DNA from: Coriobacteriaceae bacterium
Lineage (GTDB): Bacteria > Actinomycetota > Coriobacteriia > Coriobacteriales > Coriobacteriaceae
NCBI GenBank assembly: GCA_015062655.1
Contig: SUUG01000011.1
Location: 186,001-250,000 of the forward strand
Length of the DNA stretch: 64,000 nt
Direction: 5' to 3'
Shown here in pieces: positions 40,862 to 49,521 of this stretch. Position numbers and translations under genes: made by a program. Each line of letters starts with the position of its first letter. Within the stretch, counting starts at the first letter, position 1. The notes beneath the pieces were generated by a model. That model ran no database searches. It was not told the origin of the DNA and saw only the letters and a list, made by a program, of their open reading frames with translations.

Positions 40862-42691
40862 ATGTCAGAAACACCGCTCACCCGCCTGATCGACGCCGCC
40901 GAGGGGCGCGCGGCCGCCGACACCCTCTTCGTGAACGCGAGGATCGTCGACGTCTACGGCCAGCGCATCGTGCCCGGCCAGGTCGCGGTCAAAGACGGCG
41001 TCATCGTCGGCGTCCTCTTCGGCGACCGCGAGCCCGACCGGGCGGCCGGCTACGAGGCCGAGCGCATCATCGACTGCGAGGGCCGCTACCTCGCACCCGG
41101 CTTCATCGATGCCCACCTCCACATCGAGAGCTCGAACGTGCGGCCCGCGGAGTACGCGCGCATGGCCCTCGCCCGCGGCACCACCACGGCGATCGCCGAC
41201 TCGCACGAGATCGCCAACGTCTGCGGAGCCGACGGCCTCGCCTTCATGATCGAGGACGGCCGCCGCGCCCCGATGTCGCTGAAGTTCATGATGCCCTCCT
41301 GCGTTCCCGCCCTGCCCGACGAGCAGGCCGGCGCCGAGATCTCGGCCGCCGACATGCGGGCCTTCATCGAGGAGCACCCTGGGGACATCTTCGGCCTCGG
41401 CGAGATGATGAACCTTCCCGGCGTCTTCTCCGCCGACTCCGAGACCTGCGCGCGCATCGACACCGCCGCGGCGACCGCCTCGGGGCTCACCGACGGCCAC
41501 GCGCCGCTCGTCACCGGGCGCGACCTCAACGCCTACACGGCAGCCGGGGTCATCGCCGACCACGAGTCGACCGTCCCCGAGGAGGCGCTCGACAAGCTCT
41601 CGCGCGGCATGTACGTGATGCTGCGCGAGGGGACCTGCAGCCATGACCTCTCGAACCTCGCCCCGCTCATCCTCGATAACCCGGCGCGCGCCCGCCGCTG
41701 CTGCTTCGCCACAGACGACCGCGCGCCCTCCGACGCGCTCGCCGAGGGCATGATCGACAACGCCTGCCGCGCGGCCGTCGAGGCCGGCATCGACCCGGTG
41801 GTCGCGATCCAGATGGCGAGCCTCACGGCGGCCGAGCTCTTCGGTCTCGACCACGGAAAGGCCGCGACGGACCCGCGCGAGCGGCGCGGTGCCATCGCAC
41901 CCGGCAAGCGGGCGGACCTACTCGTCCTTGACGACCTCTCCTTCAAGCGCGCACCGTACCGGGTCTTCGCAGCCGGCGCGCTCGTGGCCGAGGACGGCCG
42001 CTTCGTGGGCGAGATCGAGTCGGCAAACGAGGATGTTCAGCGCCTGGAGCAGCGGCTTCTCGCCTCCGTCGCCCTGCCCGAGCTCGATCGCGCGGTGTTC
42101 GACTACGCCTTCGAGCCCGGCGAGGCCGTGATCGACGTGATCCCCGGGAACGCCATCAACCGGATCGCGCGGCCCGAGACGGCCGACGGCCTCCGCCGCA
42201 TCATGCTGATCGAGCGTCACGGCCGCGGCGTCGCGGCCCAGCAGGCGGGCGTCGACGGCGACGACGCGGCGGGCATGGGGCTCGTGGGCAAGCACATCGG
42301 CCGCAGTTGGGTGCGCAGGTTCACGATCACCGGCGGCGCCATGGCATCGAGCATCGGGCACGACTCGCACAACATCTGCGTTGTGGGCGACAACCCCGAC
42401 GACATGCTCGCCGCCGTTCAAGCCGTGGGCCAGGGAGGATTCGTCCTCGTGCGGGGCGGCGAGGTCGTAGCGAGAATCGCCCTCCCTCTCGGCGGCCTCA
42501 TGTCGGACGGGACGGCCGAGGAGGTCGCGGCCGAGCACGACGCCTTCATGCGCGAGGGCCGGGCGATGGGAATCGAGCCGCCGCTCGATCCGATCATGGG
42601 CATGATCTTCCTACCGCTACCGGTGATCCCCACGGTGAGGATTCGGCCGGAGGGGTTGTTCGACGTGAGGACGTTCACGTACGTGAGCTAA
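40862..42691 (+). CDS. ade: Adenine deaminase
   Basis: It converts adenine to hypoxanthine and ammonia in purine salvage. 609 aa, amidohydrolase superfamily with a binuclear metal centre. Motifs: GFIDAHLHIESS (81-92), DSHEIANVCG near 120 and TDDRAPSDALAEGMID near 280. The C-terminal domain carries the family's GGAMASSIGHDSHNI and IALPLGGLMSDG. ATG 40862 has an excellent ribosome-binding site 7 nt upstream; the frame runs further left but through repeat sequence. No purine riboswitch is visible. Confidence 0.95.
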   Translation: MSETPLTRLIDAAEGRAAADTLFVNARIVDVYGQRIVPGQVAVKDGVIVGVLFGDREPDRAAGYEAERIIDCEGRYLAPGFIDAHLHIESSNVRPAEYARMALARGTTTAIADSHEIANVCGADGLAFMIEDGRRAPMSLKFMMPSCVPALPDEQAGAEISAADMRAFIEEHPGDIFGLGEMMNLPGVFSADSETCARIDTAAATASGLTDGHAPLVTGRDLNAYTAAGVIADHESTVPEEALDKLSRGMYVMLREGTCSHDLSNLAPLILDNPARARRCCFATDDRAPSDALAEGMIDNACRAAVEAGIDPVVAIQMASLTAAELFGLDHGKAATDPRERRGAIAPGKRADLLVLDDLSFKRAPYRVFAAGALVAEDGRFVGEIESANEDVQRLEQRLLASVALPELDRAVFDYAFEPGEAVIDVIPGNAINRIARPETADGLRRIMLIERHGRGVAAQQAGVDGDDAAGMGLVGKHIGRSWVRRFTITGGAMASSIGHDSHNICVVGDNPDDMLAAVQAVGQGGFVLVRGGEVVARIALPLGGLMSDGTAEEVAAEHDAFMREGRAMGIEPPLDPIMGMIFLPLPVIPTVRIRPEGLFDVRTFTYVS

Positions 42692-42749
42692 CGGGTCGAT
42701 CGCGGCCCCGCCGCCCTCCGCTCGCAAAACGGCGCGAACGCGTGGTGGA

Positions 42750-42842
42750 TGGGACCGACCGTGGGCCCGCCGCCGTCCGCGTCCCCCAGTCGCGTGGCTT
42801 CGCGAACGCTTTGGGGGAACGCGGGCAGCGGCCCCACTGCGG
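42750..42842. repeat. Nested palindrome with GTGGCTTCGC core
   Basis: Imperfect nested inverted repeats: inner arms around CGTGGCTTCGCGAACG (about 42793-42810), next CCCCC/GGGGG arms, then outer GGGCCCGCCGC / GCAGCGGCCC. The core also appears at about 9487-9506 and, reversed, at 9776-9803. Confidence 0.6.
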
Positions 42843-42886
42843 GGAGCACCTTTCGGCACTCATATTGAAATGAAAAGAGATGGTGA

Positions 42887-42912
42887 CCTCGGGCGGTGCC
42901 CGAGGCCGTTTT
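42887..42912 (+). terminator. Probable terminator between ade and the convergent gene
   Basis: 8-bp GC stem (42887-42894 with 42898-42905), 3-nt loop, then CCGTTTT. It ends at the stop codon of the convergent minus-strand gene. Confidence 0.6.
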
Positions 42913-43420
42913 AATCCGCGGTCGGCCCGTAGGTGCCGTCCACCAGGGCCGCCGCCAGCTCGTCGTCGACCCCGTCCGGGACCCCCCGCTCCTCGTACCG
43001 CTGGACCTCGCGCATCGTGATGAGCCCGTTTTGCTCGTACACCACGCAAACAGGGTCCATGAAGCCCTCGTTCTGCACGTAGTACGTCGCCCCGCGGTAT
43101 GAGAACGACTCGTCGACCCGCATACCCATGGCGACCGCGAACCTCCCGGCGAGCACCAGGCACACGAAGCCCACGATCGCGAACGCGAACGCGATGGTCG
43201 CGGGCACCTTCCACCGCGCACGGCGGACCCAGCGCACGGCGGACATGAGCGTCCGGATGCCGGCCGCGAGCATCACGAACCACCCACCGACAAGCATGAC
43301 GTTGTTCGCGATCGGGATGAAGGGGAACGAGGCCGCGAGGCCCATCGACGCGACGCCCGCGAGGGCCGCGAGCATAATGGCGACCTCGATCATCCGGCGC
43401 CGCTGCGACCCCCTGGTCAT
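42911..43420 (-). CDS. Membrane protein of unknown function
   Basis: 169 aa with three hydrophobic segments (about 10-30, 35-58 and 70-95) and a soluble C-terminal half that includes FSYRGATYYVQNEGFMDP and an acidic end. I do not recognise a family. ATG 43420 has AAGGAGGGGG upstream and starts 12 bp after the tyrS stop, so it is co-transcribed with tyrS. Confidence 0.75.
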   Translation of the reverse strand: MTRGSQRRRMIEVAIMLAALAGVASMGLAASFPFIPIANNVMLVGGWFVMLAAGIRTLMSAVRWVRRARWKVPATIAFAFAIVGFVCLVLAGRFAVAMGMRVDESFSYRGATYYVQNEGFMDPVCVVYEQNGLITMREVQRYEERGVPDGVDDELAAALVDGTYGPTAD

Positions 43421-43432
43421 ATCTCCCCCTCC

Positions 43433-44647
43433 TTAGGCGAGGCGCGCGAACTTGCGCTTGCCCACCTGGAGGACGGTGCCGGCCTTGAGCAGCCCGGCGT
43501 CCACGTTGTAGCCCTTGGGCGCCACGGCCTCGCCGTCGATCTTGACCCCGCCGCCGTCGATCAGGCGACGCGCCTCGCCCGCGGACGGCGCGAGCCCGGC
43601 GTCCTTGAGCACGCCGGCGAGGTAGACCGTGCCGTCCTCGCCCGGCGAGAGGTCAACCGCGACCTCGGCGATGTCCTCGGGCAGCTCGTTTTGCTTGAAC
43701 ACGCGGTCGAAGGCGGCCTCGGCCTCCGCGCCGGCGCCCGCGCCGTGGTAGGTGTCGCACAGGTCGCGGCCGAGGGCGCGCTTGAGCTCATAGGGGTTCG
43801 CCGCGCCGTCGGCGAGCGCCGCGTCGATGGCGTCCACCTCGTCGGGCGTCTTGGAGCTCGCCAGGCGGTAGTACTTGCCGATCATCTCGTCGGGGATCGA
43901 CATGGTCTTGCCGAACATCTCCGCGGGCTCGTCGGTGAGCCCGATGTAGTTGCCGTAGGACTTGCTCATCTTCCGCACGCCGTCCGTGCCCTCGAGCAGC
44001 GGCATCGTGAGCGCGACCTGGGGCTCCATGCCCATCTTCTCCATGAGCTCGCGACCGGCGAGCAGGTTGAAGAGCTGGTCGGTGCCGCCCATCTCCACGT
44101 CCGCCTCGATCTCGACGGAATCCAGAGCCTGCATCACCGGATACAGGAACTCGTGGAGCGCGATGGGGGTCTGGCTCTGGTAGCGCTTCGTGAAGTCGTC
44201 GCGCTCGAGGATGCGCGCGACGGTGAACTTGCTCGCCACCTTGAGCAGGCCCTTGAGGTCGAGCGAGAGGATCCAGTCGCCGTTGCGCACGATCGTGGTG
44301 CGCTCGGGATCCAGGATCTTCATGGCCTGCTCGACGTAGGTCTGGGCGTTGGCCTCCACCTGCTCCTGGGAGAGCTGGGGGCGCGTGGTGTTCTTGCCCG
44401 ACGGGTCGCCGATCATCGCCGTGCCGTTGCCGATGATGAGGGTGACCCGGTGGCCGAGGTCTTGGAACTGGCGCATCTTGCGCAGGGGGACGGCGTGGCC
44501 CAGGTGCAGGTCGGGCGAGGTGGGATCGACGCCGAGCTTGATGTTCAACGGGGTCCCGCGCTCGAGCTTCTTCCTGAGATCGGCCTCGGGCACGATCTGC
44601 GCCGCGCCGGACGTGATGATGCGCATCTGCTCGTCAACGGATAGCAA
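43433..44647 (-). CDS. tyrS: Tyrosyl-tRNA synthetase
   Basis: 404 aa class I synthetase. The start is TTG 44647: GAGGAGG lies 8 nt upstream, and residues from there (LSVDEQMRIITSG) match the family; ATG 44626 would lose seven. The HIGH-type motif is HLGH (48-51), and KMSKS is at 226-230. A C-terminal S4 domain (about 340-404) binds tRNA. Length and motifs fit the TyrZ-like group. I looked for a T-box leader and did not find its conserved core. A perfect DnaA-box-like TTATCCACA lies in the leader (minus strand, 44707-44715). Confidence 0.94.
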   Translation of the reverse strand: MLSVDEQMRIITSGAAQIVPEADLRKKLERGTPLNIKLGVDPTSPDLHLGHAVPLRKMRQFQDLGHRVTLIIGNGTAMIGDPSGKNTTRPQLSQEQVEANAQTYVEQAMKILDPERTTIVRNGDWILSLDLKGLLKVASKFTVARILERDDFTKRYQSQTPIALHEFLYPVMQALDSVEIEADVEMGGTDQLFNLLAGRELMEKMGMEPQVALTMPLLEGTDGVRKMSKSYGNYIGLTDEPAEMFGKTMSIPDEMIGKYYRLASSKTPDEVDAIDAALADGAANPYELKRALGRDLCDTYHGAGAGAEAEAAFDRVFKQNELPEDIAEVAVDLSPGEDGTVYLAGVLKDAGLAPSAGEARRLIDGGGVKIDGEAVAPKGYNVDAGLLKAGTVLQVGKRKFARLA

Positions 44648-44917
44648 TGCTCTGTCCTCCTCGAGAAGGGTAGCGCCCTCGCCGGGGACGGACCCGGGCG
44701 GTGCTTTGTGGATAACTTTTCCAGTGTAGCCGAGATGGGCGGGGCGCGGAGGAAGAGTTCGGGCGGGACGGGGCGACCTCGGCCCATGGGCCGGTATTGG
44801 GGGCGCCGCCGGGCGGGCGGCGGGGAGGACGCGAGGCACGGGTTGAGGCGCGGAGGTGCGGGGTGCGAACGGAGCCCCCGGGCACGGGCTCAATGGGCCC
44901 GTCACGGACGACGTGAA
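44648..44917. other. Intergenic region upstream of tyrS
   Basis: No gene seen. It contains a possible tyrS -10 (TACACT on the minus strand, near 44725) and a single TTATCCACA (44707-44715, minus strand). One such 9-mer can occur by chance; there is no cluster or AT-rich segment that would suggest an origin. Confidence 0.45.
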
Positions 44918-45076
44918 GCCAGAAGTCCCCGCTGTGAACGATGCCCACGCGCCCATACCCGCATGTTGGACACCAATACATATAAAGAGATATTCATTTT
45001 GGCGCGATCAGGCCGAGAAACGCCAGAACTCCCCTCCGTGAACGTTCACAGCGGGGACTTCTGTCAAACCGACCCC
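44918..45076. repeat. Compound inverted-repeat element, family with 34-bp arms, copy 2
   Basis: Same family as 20289-20459 but in reverse orientation. The long arm (TTCACAGCGGGGACTTCTGT and its GACCGACCCC end) is on the right, with the reversed partial arm (CAGAACTCCCCTCCGTGAAC) directly beside it. Interior AGAGATATTC is conserved as the reverse complement of the copy-1 motif. Confidence 0.83.
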
Positions 45077-45245
45077 TCATGCGAACGGGATCCCGCCTCG
45101 CGCGCCCGAAGCCGCGCCCGCGCCGCCCTCCCCCGCGCCCGCCCCGTGTTTTCTCCCCGCAGCCGCCCGATAGCGCGCGCTGAGCCTGCGAGCTTGCGTT
45201 ATCGTATTGGTATCTATCGTGTTTCGCACCCTCTTGGAGGTACGC

Positions 45246-47420
45246 ATGGGTCCACGCGAGCGCCACGCGCGCAAGCACGCCAAGACGCACACCATCCCCG
45301 TGATCCTCGCCTCGATCCTGGGCTTCCTGCTCATCGCCGGTGTGGCCTTCGGGGTCGGCATGGTCGCCAACGTGAACCGCTGGCTCTCCGACTTGCCTGA
45401 CTACACGGACACCAACCAGTACCTGGTGAGCGAGCCCACCGAGGTCCTGGACGCGAACGGCAACAAGATCGCGAGCCTCTACGTCCAGAACCGCGAGACC
45501 ATCACGATCGACAAGGTGTCCCCCCAGGTGCTCAAGGGCACCGTCGCCACCGAGGACGAGCGTTTCTACGAGCACGGCGGCGTCGACCCCATCGGCATCG
45601 CCCGCGCCGCGCTCATGCAGCTCGCCGGCCGCTCCGAGGGCGCCTCGACCATCACCCAGCAGCTCGTGCGCAACACCATCCTCTCCGAGGAGCAGTTCGA
45701 CATCACCATCGAGCGCAAGGTCCGCGAGGCCTTCATCGCGATGAAGATGGAGGAGATCTTCTCCAAAGACGAGATCCTCATGATGTACCTCAACACCATC
45801 TACTACGGTCACGGCGCCTACGGCATCGAAGCGGCCTCCGAGACCTACCTCTCCAAGCCCGCGAGCGACCTCACGCTCGCCGAGGCCGCGCTGCTCGTGG
45901 GTCTGCCCAACGCCCCGAGCCGCTACGACCCCACCGTGAATCCCGACCTCGCCCTGCAGCGCCGCAACACCGTCCTCAACCGCATGCTCACCAACGGCTA
46001 CATCACGCAGGAGGAGCATGACGCCGCCGAGGCCGAGCCCCTCGCCCTGAACGTCAGCGAGACCCCCACCAACGGCACGCTCGCCTTCCCCTACTTCGTG
46101 GATTACGTGAAGAGCCTCCTGCAAGAGGAGTTCACCACGGACATGATCTTCAAGGGCGGCCTCACGGTGAAGACCACGATCGATCCCACGCTGCAGACCC
46201 AGGCCGAGGAGGCCGCGATCGGCCAGCTCGAGGCCAAGGGCGCCGACAACCTGGACGTCGGCCTCATAGCGATCGACCCCAAGACCGGCTACATCAAGGC
46301 GATGGTCGGCGGCCGCAACTACAACGACGCCGCCGGGGCGCACACGAACCACACGCTCACGCGACGCTCCTCGGGTTCGTCGTTCAAGGGCATCACCCTC
46401 GCCGCGGCGGTGCACGCGGGCATGAACCCCAACATCATCTTGAACTGCACCTCGCCCCGGACCTTCACGATCACGGGCACGACCTTCACCGTGCAGAACT
46501 ACGGCAACATCAACTACGGCATGCGCTCCCTCGCCCAGGCGACCGCCGTGTCGTCCAACACCGGTTACGTCGCCGTGCAGGAGGCGATCGGCTACGACGC
46601 GGTGGAGAAGATGAGCGGCGACCTCGGCATCGACACCACCGACGAGGCCGCCGAGTACCGCGGCCAGCCGAGCCTGACGCTCGGCACCGCCTTCCTCACC
46701 CCGCTCGAGATGGCCGAGGCCTACGCCACCTTCGCCAACGGCGGCCAGCACCGCGACGCCGTGGCCATCACGGAGATCGTCTCGCGCACCGGCGAGACGC
46801 TCTACAAGCACGAGGGCAAGCCCGAGCAGGTGCTCACCGCCGGCGAGGCCGCCGCGGTGACCGACGTGCTCGAGGGCGTGTTCTCCTACGGCGGCACCGC
46901 GGCCGGCTACGCACCCAACATCAACCAGCCGGTGGCCGGCAAGACCGGTACGGCCGGAACCGCGAACACCACCTCCGACCTCTGGTTCGTGGGGTACACG
47001 CCGCAGCTGTGCACCGCGGTCTGGACGGGCCGCTCGGGGTCGAACGGCCGCGTGGGGTACCGCACCTCCGACCTCCCGCTGCCGATCTTCAGGAACTTCA
47101 TGACGGCCGCCCTCTCCGGCGTCGCCCGCGAGGAGTTCCCCACCGGTGACGCCCCCACCTACCAGCCGAACAGCAACTGGAAGCTCTCCGGCATCACGTA
47201 TGACAGCGGACGCGGTGACGAGGAGGAGGTCGTCGAGGAGACGGAGGAGACGACCGACACCGGGAGCGCCGCCGAGGTCGACCCCGACGCCGACTACCCC
47301 GAGGAGGTCGACCCCGGCGCCGACTACCCCGAGGAGGTCACGCCCGACCCCGAGACCGGAGGGGATCCGGGCGCCGAGGAGGGCGGCGAGCACCTGCCCG
47401 AGGAGGAGGTCGCACCCTAA
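45246..47420 (+). CDS. Class A penicillin-binding protein (transglycosylase/transpeptidase)
   Basis: 724 aa bifunctional peptidoglycan polymerase. ATG 45246 follows GGAGG. An N-terminal signal anchor spans about 18-41. The GT51 domain has EDERFYEHGG (catalytic E103), GASTITQQLVRN and LNTIYYGHGAYGIE. The transpeptidase has S378-x-x-K381 (SSFK), S436-S-N438 and K566-T-G. The common Pro before the SxxK Ser is replaced by a Ser-rich stretch. The C-terminal 60 residues are acidic, with an imperfect tandem repeat of DPxADYPEEV, and should lie outside the membrane. It is followed by a strong terminator. Confidence 0.94.
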   Translation: MGPRERHARKHAKTHTIPVILASILGFLLIAGVAFGVGMVANVNRWLSDLPDYTDTNQYLVSEPTEVLDANGNKIASLYVQNRETITIDKVSPQVLKGTVATEDERFYEHGGVDPIGIARAALMQLAGRSEGASTITQQLVRNTILSEEQFDITIERKVREAFIAMKMEEIFSKDEILMMYLNTIYYGHGAYGIEAASETYLSKPASDLTLAEAALLVGLPNAPSRYDPTVNPDLALQRRNTVLNRMLTNGYITQEEHDAAEAEPLALNVSETPTNGTLAFPYFVDYVKSLLQEEFTTDMIFKGGLTVKTTIDPTLQTQAEEAAIGQLEAKGADNLDVGLIAIDPKTGYIKAMVGGRNYNDAAGAHTNHTLTRRSSGSSFKGITLAAAVHAGMNPNIILNCTSPRTFTITGTTFTVQNYGNINYGMRSLAQATAVSSNTGYVAVQEAIGYDAVEKMSGDLGIDTTDEAAEYRGQPSLTLGTAFLTPLEMAEAYATFANGGQHRDAVAITEIVSRTGETLYKHEGKPEQVLTAGEAAAVTDVLEGVFSYGGTAAGYAPNINQPVAGKTGTAGTANTTSDLWFVGYTPQLCTAVWTGRSGSNGRVGYRTSDLPLPIFRNFMTAALSGVAREEFPTGDAPTYQPNSNWKLSGITYDSGRGDEEEVVEETEETTDTGSAAEVDPDADYPEEVDPGADYPEEVTPDPETGGDPGAEEGGEHLPEEEVAP

Positions 47421-47448
47421 GAGCGCAGCGCGCGTCTTGCGATACGAG

Positions 47449-47482
47449 AACGGATCCGCTCAGCGCGAGCGGGTCCGTTTTT
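47449..47482 (+). terminator. Intrinsic terminator after the PBP gene
   Basis: 13-bp stem with one G-T pair (47449-47461 with 47467-47479), 5-nt loop, then a T-run to 47482. Confidence 0.88.
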
Positions 47483-47617
47483 CTTCCGGCGCCTTCGACA
47501 TCCCCCGTGGGTGCCACGGCGTCCCCGGCGCATGCGGCACCGGCATGGAGTTTTCTTTTGGCGTCTTTGGTATCCGCGGGGACACCGCGGCGTCTCCCGC
47601 GCAAGCGACCGGCATGG

Positions 47618-47652
47618 AAAAGGGGCGCACCCGGATGGCGGGCGCGCCCCTT
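47618..47652 (-). terminator. Intrinsic terminator of the argR transcript
   Basis: On the minus strand a 13-bp GC-rich stem (47640-47652 with 47620-47632, one mismatch) runs into TTTT. It lies 33 bp beyond the 35-codon ORF. Confidence 0.8.
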
Positions 47653-47684
47653 GCGCGTTCGATGGGACCGGCGTCGCAGCGGGC

Positions 47685-47792
47685 CTACCGGCTCGGGCGG
47701 GACCTCAGGTAGTACCAGACCAAAAGGCCGACCAGCGCGATCGGCAGCAGGAGGACGAGCGCGATCAGAAGGATGTGAAAGAACGCGACCAT
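47685..47792 (-). CDS. 35-aa single-pass membrane microprotein, coupled to argR
   Basis: The ATG at 47792 shares its A with the argR TGA (TGATG), a classic re-initiation arrangement. The peptide starts MVAFFHILLIALVLLLPIAL, continues through one hydrophobic helix of about 24 residues and ends WYYLRSRPSR before TAG 47685. The positive C-terminus should stay in the cytoplasm. A terminator follows directly. The helix length, stop, coupling and terminator placement all argue that it is real. The function is unknown. Confidence 0.65.
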   Translation of the reverse strand: MVAFFHILLIALVLLLPIALVGLLVWYYLRSRPSR

Positions 47793-48229
47793 CAACGGCG
47801 CACGTTCCTCAGCTTGCCGATCATGCCCTCGAAGCGCTCGCCGTCCTCCGGGGAGCGGGTGACCACCAGGATGGTGTCGTTGCCCGCGAGCGAGCCCATG
47901 ACATCGGGGAGCGCCGCGCCGTCGATCGCGGCCGCTATGCCCGAGGCCGTGCCGGGCTGGGCCTTGACGATCACGAGGTTGTCCGTGCGCTGCACGCCGA
48001 TGACGAGCTCGGACACCATGCGCTGCAGATGCAGGTCCTCGGCGAGCACGTAGACGCCCTCGGGGAGCTTGCGCAGGCCCATGTCGGCGATGTCACGAGA
48101 GACCGTCGCCTGGGTGCAGTTGAAGCCGCACTCCTTGAGCTCGTCCACGAGCATGCGCTGCGTGCGCACGTTCATATTGCGGACGATGCCGCGAATCGCA
48201 TCCTGTCGGTTGTTGCGCCTTTTTGCCAT
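47792..48229 (-). CDS. argR: Arginine repressor
   Basis: 145 aa from ATG 48229, with AAAGGTG upstream; a GTG three codons earlier is possible. The N-terminal winged helix has ATVSRDIADMGLRKL. The C-terminal domain, which binds arginine and forms hexamers, has QPGTASGIAAAIDGAALPDVMGS, with the core Asp residues for arginine. It represses arginine synthesis genes when arginine is plentiful. No arg genes lie in this window. ARG-box-like sites directly upstream suggest autoregulation. Confidence 0.94.
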   Translation of the reverse strand: MAKRRNNRQDAIRGIVRNMNVRTQRMLVDELKECGFNCTQATVSRDIADMGLRKLPEGVYVLAEDLHLQRMVSELVIGVQRTDNLVIVKAQPGTASGIAAAIDGAALPDVMGSLAGNDTILVVTRSPEDGERFEGMIGKLRNVRR

Positions 48230-48248
48230 CTGCGTCACCTTTCAGACA

Positions 48249-48312
48249 CGTGAATATCCATCACAGCATAGCGATATTTCCTCGCCTTGTGAATATCCAC
48301 CCGAATATTTAC
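48249..48312. promoter_or_regulatory. ARG-box-like operators upstream of argR
   Basis: TGAATATCCATCA (48251-48263), TGAATATCCAC (48290-48300) and GAATATTT (48303-48310) resemble the TGAAT-centred ARG box. They occupy 20-80 bp before the argR start, where repressor binding would block transcription. Confidence 0.6.
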
Positions 48313-48404
48313 CCAGCTGAACGAGAACAAGCCTACAGCGCTTGCGTTCTTTAGCTCCTGCATATTTCAGCGAATCTGAATGCGCCCCGGCGCGATACCC
48401 GTAT

Positions 48405-49442
48405 TCAGTATGAGGCGGCCAGGGGACGGATGTGGGAGAGCTGCGCGAGCACCCGGTTGAGCGCACCGCGGAGCCTCGCACTCATATAGCAGGCGGAGGC
48501 GTTGCCCCGGGCGATGGAGGTGAACATGAGGCCGAGCTCCGCGTGGGCGGAACGAAGCGCCTCGACGGAGGCGCGGGTGGAGGAGGCGTCGATCATGTCC
48601 TGCACGCGCTGGCGACGCTCGATCGAGGACAGCCGCCCCGGCCCCGTGCAGGCGTTCTCCACGCAGCGGGCGACGCCCATCAGGTGATGGAGGTGCAGGG
48701 CCTCGCGGCACGCCGGGTCTTCCGCCAGGCCCCATGCCGAGAAGCGCTCGAGCAGCATCCCATGCGCGCGCTCGCAGCGGTCGAACAGGGCGGGGTCGAA
48801 ACCGGCGGGTCGGTCCGCGGGATGGGTGTGGCAGGAGGTGGTCTCGAGGACCGCGATGCGATCCGCGTGCCCGAGCAGGGCGGGCAGCAGGCACGAGGCC
48901 TCGAACACGGCGGGCTCCTCCCCCGCCGCCCGCTCCCAGAGCGCGCGGTCGAACAGGACGCCGTAGGGCGCATCGACGACGCCCGTGGAAAGCAGGTCGG
49001 CCACGGAGCGGCCCATGTCGGCCCCCTCAGCGCGGGCGCTGGCGTGCGCAGGGCAACCCGCATCGCCGGAGACAGGGATCACGAGCGGCGCGGAGGCTTC
49101 AGAAGCGGCGACGAGGGCCTCTTCGAGAAACGAGGGGGCGAGCCAGTCGGCCTGGCGGAGCAGCAGGAGGCGCTCGCCGCGGGAGGAGTCGAGGGCCCCG
49201 GCGAGCCCGGCGTCGGGACGGGCGCCTTCGGCCGACAGCACCTCAAGGCGGAAATCGTGCTCGGCGAGACGCTGGAGCAGCTCATGGGTGTGGTCGGCGG
49301 AGCCGAGATCGGCGACGATCACCTCGATGTCGCGCAGGGTCTGGGCCAACGCGCTCTCGACGCAGCGCGTGATCTCATCCTCGCCGTTTTGAACGGCCAG
49401 GAGCACGGAGACCTGCGGCCGTCTTTGAGCCCGATGCGCCAC
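48405..49442 (-). CDS. Glycosyltransferase family 2-like protein
   Basis: 345 aa from GTG 49442 (GGAAGGAG upstream). The N-terminal GT-A fold is clear: VSVLLAVQNGEDEITRCVES, then LRDIEVIVADLGSADHTHEL. The usual DxD metal motif is degenerate (LLLLRQADWL), so donor binding may differ or the enzyme may be inactive. The second half is helical and unassigned. There is no transmembrane segment. It may act on cell-wall or surface polysaccharide. No other glycan genes are adjacent. Confidence 0.75.
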   Translation of the reverse strand: MAHRAQRRPQVSVLLAVQNGEDEITRCVESALAQTLRDIEVIVADLGSADHTHELLQRLAEHDFRLEVLSAEGARPDAGLAGALDSSRGERLLLLRQADWLAPSFLEEALVAASEASAPLVIPVSGDAGCPAHASARAEGADMGRSVADLLSTGVVDAPYGVLFDRALWERAAGEEPAVFEASCLLPALLGHADRIAVLETTSCHTHPADRPAGFDPALFDRCERAHGMLLERFSAWGLAEDPACREALHLHHLMGVARCVENACTGPGRLSSIERRQRVQDMIDASSTRASVEALRSAHAELGLMFTSIARGNASACYMSARLRGALNRVLAQLSHIRPLAASY

Positions 49443-49521
49443 GTGAATGCCACTCCTTCCTCAGTTGTCTGCATGGTATCCCAACAAAACGGAGGCAATC
49501 AGCGACCGCGACGGGGGCACA

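Noticed and set aside
44707..44715. Perfect DnaA-box consensus TTATCCACA (minus strand) upstream of tyrS
   Set aside because: Only one box, no cluster, no AT-rich unwinding region and no dnaA/dnaN genes nearby. Not an origin.
43433..44956. T-box riboswitch upstream of tyrS
   Set aside because: The conserved antiterminator core and specifier arrangement are not visible in the roughly 300 bp before the gene.
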